Assembly: GCA_051000395.1 (NCBI GenBank)
Contig: JBPCOI010000039.1
Span: 1-28,483 of the forward strand
Direction: 5' to 3'
Length of the DNA stretch: 28,483 nucleotides
DNA from: JBPCOI01 sp051000395
GTDB lineage: Bacteria > Actinomycetota > Actinomycetes > Mycobacteriales > Jatrophihabitantaceae
Of this stretch, positions 23,701-28,483 are shown in pieces. The notes beneath the pieces are model-generated. The model was not told the DNA's origin, searched no databases, and saw only the letters and a list, made by a program, of their open reading frames with translations. A program made the position numbers and the translations under genes. Every line of letters starts with the position of its first letter. Positions within the stretch are counted from its first letter, which is position 1.

Positions 23701-23728
23701 CGTGATCACGGACAGCCAGCACGCGTGC
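23701..23728. promoter_or_regulatory. Two perfect 10-base palindromes in the long intergenic region
   Basis: CGTGATCACG (23701-23710) and GCACGCGTGC (23719-23728) are both perfect palindromes, centred 18 bases apart, in the 640-base gap between the divergent iron-sulfur and stress protein genes. They could bind a dimeric regulator of either gene. The rest of 23446-23819 shows open frames in several registers but none with a family resemblance or ribosome site, so I call no gene there. Confidence 0.35.
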
Positions 23729-23819
23729 GTGCAGGCCTCACAGCCGCCGCCTGGGGTCCGCGGCTCCTGCCGAGAGCGCGTGGGTTGCGTCCCGCTCCTG
23801 TTCACTGCGGCGCCGCGAG

Positions 23820-23910
23820 GCGTAGCGTTGCAGTTGCCGTGAACCTCGGCCCGTCCAGGATGCGTTCGGCCGTCCGCCGCTGAACTCATAGGCCATTAGC
23901 TGCTCGCCTG
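23820..23910 (+). promoter_or_regulatory. Shared promoter-leader element, copy C
   Basis: Begins GCGTAGCGTTG with TAGCGT at 23823-23828, as in copies B and D. It aligns with copy B without gaps for about 65 bases, ending in the identical block GGCCGTCCGCCGCTGAAC (C) versus AGCCGTCCGCCGCTGAAC (B). The dyad position holds GCCG/CGGC instead of GCTGAG/CTCAGC, so both arms changed together. GCTGA/TTAGC further on may form a second stem. It lies about 255 bases before the stress protein gene at 24085. Confidence 0.6.
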
Positions 23911-23947
23911 GCGCACTCGGTGACCGAAGCTTCTCCCTGGAATCGCC

Positions 23948-24088
23948 ATGAGCGAGCGCGCCGTCCTGCGCCACGTGATCGGTGCCCCGAACCAGCGCGC
24001 CGTACCGGCGGGCCTGCGCGGACAGGGACAGACGGATCAGCTCACGCGTAACGCGATCCACATCAGCCGCGAAGGAGTGACCGCATGA
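23948..24088 (+). CDS. Possible 46-residue leader peptide coupled to the stress protein gene
   Basis: ATG at 23948, preceded by GGAATCGCC as in the other element copies, opens a 46-residue frame (MSERAVLRHVIGAPNQRAVP...). Its TGA overlaps the stress protein ATG as ATGA. The arrangement matches the 47-codon frame after copy A, although the peptides are not similar. There is no clear ribosome site, so it could be chance. Confidence 0.3.
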   Translation: MSERAVLRHVIGAPNQRAVPAGLRGQGQTDQLTRNAIHISREGVTA

Positions 24089-24693
24089 TCGAGACCGCAG
24101 AATCGGCAGCCGAGGAACGGCAAGTCGACCCAGTACCGGCCGACGGCCGCATCGTCGTCGGCGTCGACGGCTCGGACGGCTCGCTCATTGCGTTGAGTTG
24201 GGCGATGCGCGAGGCGGGGCTTCGTGACGCGAGCCTGCACGTTGTGCTCGGGTGGGGCTACCACCCGAGTTGGGGTGGTGCTGGGCTGGGAAGCATGTTC
24301 CCGATGGGCTACACCGCCACGGGTGGTGCCCTTGGCGGTGGCCTCGGCGGAGCCCGAATCTCCGCTCCCATCTCCGCGCCGATCGAGTCTGCGCAGCGCA
24401 TGCAGTCCGATGCGGCCGCAATCGCGGACAAGGTGCTGGACCAGGTGATCAGTGCGGCCGTCGAGCGCGACGCCGGCGCAGCGTCGGTGACGATCACCCG
24501 TCAGGCGATCGAGGGACACGGCGCGAAGGTGCTGCTCGAGGAAGTGACCGAATCCGACCTGCTGGTGGTCGGCTCCCGCGGGCACGGAGCGTTCCTCGGT
24601 GCAATGTTGGGCTCGGTCAGCCAGCACGTCGTCGCGATGGCGCCGTGTCCGGTCGTCGTCGTCCCCGATCGGCATTCGGAGGCGTCCCAGTGA
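24085..24693 (+). CDS. Universal stress protein (UspA family) with Gly-rich insertion
   Basis: A 202-residue cytosolic USP-domain protein. The first strand GRIVVGVDGSDGSLIALSWA (about residues 22-41) is typical. The ATP-binding loop is LLVVGSRGHGAFLGAMLGSV (GxxGxxxxxxxxxGS pattern), followed by SQHVVAMAPCPVVVVPD. Between strand 2 and the next helix sits a Gly-rich loop (GGAGLGSMFPMGYTATGGAL, then GGGLGGARI), which makes the protein about 50 residues longer than a standard USP. ATG at 24085 has GGAG at 24073-24076. Its stop overlaps the GTG start of the GH65 gene (GTGA), so stress protein and phosphorylase are co-expressed. The gene stands behind copy C of the leader element. Confidence 0.93.
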   Translation: MIETAESAAEERQVDPVPADGRIVVGVDGSDGSLIALSWAMREAGLRDASLHVVLGWGYHPSWGGAGLGSMFPMGYTATGGALGGGLGGARISAPISAPIESAQRMQSDAAAIADKVLDQVISAAVERDAGAASVTITRQAIEGHGAKVLLEEVTESDLLVVGSRGHGAFLGAMLGSVSQHVVAMAPCPVVVVPDRHSEASQ

Positions 24694-27068
24694 TCAACCA
24701 TCCAGCCTTCACCATCGAGCCATGGTGCCTGCGTACGACCGAGCTCGAACTGGGCGTGCTGGCCCAGGCCGAGTCGCTGTTCGCACTGTCAAACGGGCAC
24801 ATCGGCTGGCGTGGCAACCTCGACGAGGGCGAGCCGGCCGGTCTGCCCGGCTCCTACCTCAACGGCGTCTACGAACTGCGCCCGTTGCCGTATGCCGAGG
24901 CCGGTTACGGGTTCCCCGAGTCCGGTCAGTCGGTCATCAACGTGACCAACGGCAAGGTGATCCGGCTTCTCGTGAACGACGAGCCACTCGACGTCCGCTA
25001 CGGCACGCTGCGGACACAAGAACGCTGCCTGGACTTCCGCACCGGAACACTGCACCGCCAAGCCAACTGGATATCCCCCGCCGGCTCTGAGGTACGGGTC
25101 ACCTCCACCCGCCTGGTATCGCTAGTCCAGCGCTCGATCGCGGCGATCTGCTACGAGGTGGAAGCCGTTGACGCCGAGGTCCGCATCGTCGTCCAGTCCG
25201 AGTTGGTGGCCAACGAGGAGGTCCCTGCCCGTCGCGGCGACCCTCGCGTCGCCGCGGCACTGGAATCGCCGCTGGTCGAGGAGGAAGACGCCGCTGAGGG
25301 GGCGCGGGCCGGTCTGGTGCACACGACTCGGCGTAGCGGGCTGCGGATCGCCGCGGTGATGGACCACGAGGTTGACGGTCCCCCGGACACCGAGGTGCTG
25401 TCCGAGAGCTTTCCGCACCTGGGCCGGGTGAGCGTGTCGACGACCCTACAGCCGGGCCAGCGGCTGCGGCTGGTGAAGTACGTCGCGTACGGCTGGTCCG
25501 CTGTCCGTTCGCTGCCCGCTGTCCGCGACCAGGCCGACGCCGCCCTGGCCGGCGCGAAGAACACCGGCTGGGACGGCCTGCTCGCCAGTCAGCGGGCCTA
25601 TCTGGACGAGTTCTGGGAGTGCGCCGACGTCGAGGTCGACGGAGACACCGAGATCCAGCAGGCCGCGCGATTCGCGATGTTCCACGTGCTGCAGGCCGGC
25701 GCCCGCGCCGAGGGTCGCGCGATCGCGGCCAAAGGCCTGACCGGAACCGGCTATGACGGCCACTGCTTCTGGGACACCGAGACCTTCGTCCTGCCCGTGC
25801 TCACCTACACCGCGCCGGAGGCCACCGCACATGCGCTGCGGTGGCGGCACAGCACCCTGCCCGAAGCCCGCGATCGCGCGATGCAGCTCGGACACGAGGG
25901 TGCTGCTTTCCCGTGGCGCACGATCCACGGCGAGGAATGCTCAGGCTACTGGCCGGCCAGCACCGCCGCCTTCCACGTCGGTGCCGACATCGCCGCCGCG
26001 GTCATCCGCTACGTACACGCGACCGCGGACGAGCACTTCGAACGCAACGTCGGGCTCGAACTGCTGGCCGAGACCGCGCGACTGTGGCAATCGCTGGGCC
26101 ACCGCGATCAGCAGGGCCGGTTCCGCATCGACGGGGTCACCGGGCCGGATGAGTACAGTGCGATCGCCGACAACAACGTTTATACCAACCTGATGGCGCA
26201 ACAGAACCTGCTTGGCGCCGCTGATGCCGGCAAGCGGCACCCCGACCGAGCCGCGGAACTCGGCATCGACGAGGAAGAGATGGCCGCCTGGCGCGATGCT
26301 GCGCACATGATGTACGTCCCCTACGACGACGCGCTCGGCATCCATCAGCAGTCCGACGGCTTCACCAGCCACCAGGAATGGGACTTCGCCAGCACCCCGC
26401 CCGAGCAGTACCCGCTGCTGCTGCACTTTCCGTACTTCGAGCTCTACCGGAAGCAGGTCATCAAGCAGGCGGACCTGGTGCTGGCGATGCAGTTGCGCCC
26501 GGACGCGTTCACCTACGAGCAGAAAGACCGCAACTTCGCCTACTACGAACAGTTCACCGTCCGCGACTCATCCCTGTCCGCGTGCAGCCAAGCCGTCATC
26601 GCAGCCGAGGTCGGGCACCTCGACCTGGCCCACGACTATCTCGGTGAAGCCGCGCTGATGGACCTCGACGATCTCGAACACAACACCAAGGACGGCCTGC
26701 ACATCGCCTCGCTCGCAGGCGTGTGGACGGCCCTGGTCGCCGGCTACGGCGGCATGCGCCATCACGACCACACGCTCAGCTTCGCGCCACGACTACCCGA
26801 CGGGCTCAGCCGGCTCAGCTTCGGCATCCGACTGCCGGCGCGCCGGCTGCGGGTCACGGTGACACCGACAAGCGCGACCTACGTCCTGCTCAATGGTGAA
26901 CCGTTGCCGCTGCTGCACCACGGCCAGCAGATCACCGCCACCACCGGGGACCCCGAACCGCACCCGATCCCCAGCCTCGCGGCCCGACCTGCGCCCACCC
27001 AACCCGCCGGGCGCGCCCCAGCCCGGCGGCGGCCCACCGAGGCGTCCGGCACGAGCGCCGACCGATGA
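24690..27068 (+). CDS. Glycoside hydrolase family 65 enzyme (disaccharide phosphorylase or hydrolase)
   Basis: A 792-residue GH65 protein with the N-terminal beta-sandwich (ALSNGHIGWRGNLDEGEPAG, LPGSYLNGVYE), the (alpha/alpha)6 catalytic domain and the C-terminal beta domain. Catalytic-domain marks are YDGHCFWDTETFVLPVLTYT, PWRTIHGEECSGYWPAST and RIDGVTGPDEYSAIADNNVY, whose Glu is the general acid. IKQADLVLAM, EHNTKDGLHIASLAGVWTAL and YGGMRHHDHTLSFAPRLPDG complete the family pattern. GH65 members act on maltose, trehalose, kojibiose and nigerose, usually by phosphorolysis; which one is not readable here, but trehalose or maltose turnover would suit a stress setting. GTG at 24690 is chosen for GGAGG at 24678-24682 and the overlap with the stress protein stop. 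The last 40 residues are a Pro/Ala/Arg-rich tail outside the domain. Confidence 0.93.
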   Translation: MINHPAFTIEPWCLRTTELELGVLAQAESLFALSNGHIGWRGNLDEGEPAGLPGSYLNGVYELRPLPYAEAGYGFPESGQSVINVTNGKVIRLLVNDEPLDVRYGTLRTQERCLDFRTGTLHRQANWISPAGSEVRVTSTRLVSLVQRSIAAICYEVEAVDAEVRIVVQSELVANEEVPARRGDPRVAAALESPLVEEEDAAEGARAGLVHTTRRSGLRIAAVMDHEVDGPPDTEVLSESFPHLGRVSVSTTLQPGQRLRLVKYVAYGWSAVRSLPAVRDQADAALAGAKNTGWDGLLASQRAYLDEFWECADVEVDGDTEIQQAARFAMFHVLQAGARAEGRAIAAKGLTGTGYDGHCFWDTETFVLPVLTYTAPEATAHALRWRHSTLPEARDRAMQLGHEGAAFPWRTIHGEECSGYWPASTAAFHVGADIAAAVIRYVHATADEHFERNVGLELLAETARLWQSLGHRDQQGRFRIDGVTGPDEYSAIADNNVYTNLMAQQNLLGAADAGKRHPDRAAELGIDEEEMAAWRDAAHMMYVPYDDALGIHQQSDGFTSHQEWDFASTPPEQYPLLLHFPYFELYRKQVIKQADLVLAMQLRPDAFTYEQKDRNFAYYEQFTVRDSSLSACSQAVIAAEVGHLDLAHDYLGEAALMDLDDLEHNTKDGLHIASLAGVWTALVAGYGGMRHHDHTLSFAPRLPDGLSRLSFGIRLPARRLRVTVTPTSATYVLLNGEPLPLLHHGQQITATTGDPEPHPIPSLAARPAPTQPAGRAPARRRPTEASGTSADR

Positions 27069-27122
27069 GCGAAGGCCCACATCCGGATGTTCCGCTTGGC
27101 AGCGCTGTCTCCGCATCCTGGG

Positions 27123-27230
27123 GTGTAGCGTCGGTGATGCTGAGAAGCTCAGCCAGTCCGGGAAGAGATCAGCCGTCCGCCGCTGAACCCGCCGAGCAGT
27201 AGCTCCGCGCCGAACACGCCGGGGATCACC
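27123..27230 (+). promoter_or_regulatory. Shared promoter-leader element, copy B
   Basis: Opens GTGTAGCGTCG with TAGCGT at 27126-27131, then the strongest dyad of the family, GCTGAG-AAG-CTCAGC (27139-27153). CAGCCAGTCCGGGA, CCGTCCGCCGCTGA and TAGCTCCGCGCCG follow, and GGGGATCACC leads straight into the ATG of the stress protein at 27231. The stretch 27069-27122 holds no gene. Confidence 0.7.
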
Positions 27231-27728
27231 ATGAATTCTCCACTCGCTGCCACGGTGCATAGCGCTGCTCGCATCGTTGTCGGCGTCGACGGCTCGGAGC
27301 CCAGCAAGCGGGCGCTGCGGTGGGCTGGGTTCCTGGCTGACACCCTCGGCGGGACGATCGAGGCGGTCGCCGCGTGGCAGCCGTTCACGGACTGGGGCCC
27401 GATGGGTACCGGCTGGGCGATGATGCCTGCTGACTGGGACCCGTCGGGTGACGCGGAGAAGTTTCTGGCGGCGACGGTCGACGAGGTGTTCGGCGCCCAC
27501 CGCCCGCAGGGGCTGAGGCTCACGGTGCGAGAGGGCAACGCCGCGAAGGTCCTGCTCGAGGCCAGCGGGGACGCCCGGATGCTCGTGGTGGGTAGTCGCG
27601 GCCACGGCGGATTCGCCGGGCTGCTCCTCGGTTCGGTCAGTGCTGCCTGCGCCGAACACGCAATCTGCCCGGTGCTCGTGCTGCACGGTACGACACCGCC
27701 GCCGACCCAATCTGGAGAACTGTCATGA
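27231..27728 (+). CDS. Universal stress protein (UspA family)
   Basis: A 165-residue single-domain cytosolic USP. The N-terminal strand is RIVVGVDGSEPSKRALRWAG, then WQPFTDWGPMGTGWAMMPAD in the variable loop, and REGNAAKVLLEASGDARMLV leading into VVGSRGHGGFAGLLLGSVSA, the ATP-binding GxxG...GS motif. Its length is close to standard. ATG at 27231 follows GGGGATCACC directly at the end of leader copy B. The TGA overlaps the slipin ATG as ATGA, so the two genes are probably translationally coupled. It is related to the stress protein at 24085 but lacks its Gly-rich insertion. Confidence 0.94.
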   Translation: MNSPLAATVHSAARIVVGVDGSEPSKRALRWAGFLADTLGGTIEAVAAWQPFTDWGPMGTGWAMMPADWDPSGDAEKFLAATVDEVFGAHRPQGLRLTVREGNAAKVLLEASGDARMLVVGSRGHGGFAGLLLGSVSAACAEHAICPVLVLHGTTPPPTQSGELS

Positions 27729-28483
27729 AGATCGTCGTCACCGTCATCGTCGTCGTCGTCGTGGTGTTGTTGCTGGGCGCCGCGATGTCGGCCCGCATCA
27801 TCAAGCAGTACGAGGAGGGTGTCCTGTTCCGCCTCGGTCGTGTCATCGGCGAACGCATGCCGGGATTCCGGGTGATCATCCCCTTCGTCGATGTCCTGCA
27901 TCGGGTATCGCTGCGGATCGTGACCATGCCGATCCAGTCCCAAGGGATCATCACCCGCGACAACGTCAGCGTCGATGTCTCCGCGGTCGCCTACTTCAAG
28001 GTGATCGACGCGGTGAAGTCCGTGGTGGCGATCGAGAACGTGTACTCCGCGATCGATCAGATCGCCCAGACCACGCTGCGCAAGGTTGTCGGCCAGCACA
28101 CCCTGGACCAGACGCTGTCCGAAACCGACAAGATCAACCTGGATATCCGCAAGATCCTCGACGTGACCACCGTCGACTGGGGCGTGGAAGTCACTCTGGT
28201 GGAGCTGAAGGACATCCAGCTGCCGGAGAGCATGAAACGGGCGATGGCGCGCCAAGCCGAAGCCGAGCGGGAGAAGCGCGCGAAGATCATCAACGCTGAG
28301 GGTGAGTCCCTGGCCGCGGCCGCGTTGGGTGATGCATCGGACACGATGATGGCCCACCCGCTGGCCCTGCAACTGCGCAACCTGCAGAGCCTGGTCGAGA
28401 TCGGCGTCGACAAGAACACCACCGTCGTGTTCCCGGCGCCGTTGATGACCACCATCGCAGAACTCGGATCCTTCCTGGCCCGA
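27725..28483 (+). CDS. SPFH/slipin (stomatin-like) membrane protein, 3' end outside the window
   Basis: A membrane-anchored SPFH-domain protein, of which 253 residues are visible. A single N-terminal hydrophobic helix (VVTVIVVVVVVLLLGAAM) is followed by IIKQYEEGVLFRLGRVIGER, PGFRVIIPFVDVLHRVSLRI and TRDNVSVDVSAVAYFKV. The conserved slipin stretch VEVTLVELKDIQLPESMKRA and the charged helix ARQAEAEREKRAKIINAEGE come next. Slipins oligomerise on the inner membrane, organise membrane domains and are often partnered with NfeD proteins or membrane proteases; no NfeD gene is seen in the window. No stop occurs before base 28483. ATG at 27725 overlaps the upstream stress protein stop. Confidence 0.92.
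   Translation, partial: MKIVVTVIVVVVVVLLLGAAMSARIIKQYEEGVLFRLGRVIGERMPGFRVIIPFVDVLHRVSLRIVTMPIQSQGIITRDNVSVDVSAVAYFKVIDAVKSVVAIENVYSAIDQIAQTTLRKVVGQHTLDQTLSETDKINLDIRKILDVTTVDWGVEVTLVELKDIQLPESMKRAMARQAEAEREKRAKIINAEGESLAAAALGDASDTMMAHPLALQLRNLQSLVEIGVDKNTTVVFPAPLMTTIAELGSFLAR

Noticed and set aside
23446..23819. Several short open frames in the gap upstream of the stress protein gene, including a minus-strand extension of the iron-sulfur gene to 23889
   Set aside because: No ribosome site, no family resemblance and an abnormal composition; the iron-sulfur protein clearly starts at 23445.

Overview
The window is GC-rich and densely coded with frequent GTG and TTG starts, which points to an actinobacterium. 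The left end carries a Z-isoprenyl diphosphate synthase divergent from a hemolysin III-type gene, followed by a DUF255 thioredoxin-fold gene. As I remember it, the M. tuberculosis Rv1084-Rv1086 neighbourhood has the same content. I see no rRNA, tRNA, CRISPR array, intact insertion sequence or phage gene.

Left part (1-5.3 kb): the 3'-truncated isoprenyl transferase (minus), hemolysin III-like membrane protein (plus), a conserved protein of unknown function behind an AT-rich promoter with an operator-like repeat, the DUF255 protein (minus), a decayed DUF4143-type ATPase pseudogene, and a DUF1003 membrane protein.

Middle part (5.4-21.1 kb): two consecutive ANTAR-domain regulators (the first with a GAF domain), a PRC-barrel protein, glucose-6-phosphate dehydrogenase, a HAD phosphatase, a type II NADH dehydrogenase, and a small cupin facing a small unknown protein. 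Next comes an unbroken same-strand run: sugar porter, glucose dehydrogenase, cytochrome b-molybdopterin oxidoreductase fusion, ferredoxin-reductase-type flavoprotein, transketolase, transaldolase. This looks like one carbon/redox operon combining sugar uptake, direct glucose oxidation, an electron-transfer membrane protein and the non-oxidative pentose phosphate enzymes.

Right part (21.2-28.5 kb): on the minus strand, a DUF488 protein and a coupled pair made of a D-2-hydroxyacid dehydrogenase and an orphan SdhB/FrdB-like iron-sulfur protein. On the plus strand are two universal stress protein units, one coupled to a GH65 glycoside phosphorylase/hydrolase and one coupled to an SPFH/slipin protein cut by the window end.

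The main find is a short non-coding element present four times, all on the plus strand (near 7050, 12247, 23820 and 27123). Each copy lies upstream of a stress or carbon gene: PRC-barrel, the sugar-porter operon, USP-GH65 and USP-slipin. Each begins with a TAGCGT-like hexamer followed by a small dyad whose arms change together between copies. The longer copies continue for about 90 bases of shared leader. In two copies a 46-47 codon ORF follows and overlaps the start codon of the main gene by ATGA. This suggests a local stress/dormancy regulon with a shared promoter-leader, possibly structured RNA. The two ANTAR (RNA-binding antiterminator type) proteins beside copy A are candidate partners, though the loops do not match the usual ANTAR target.
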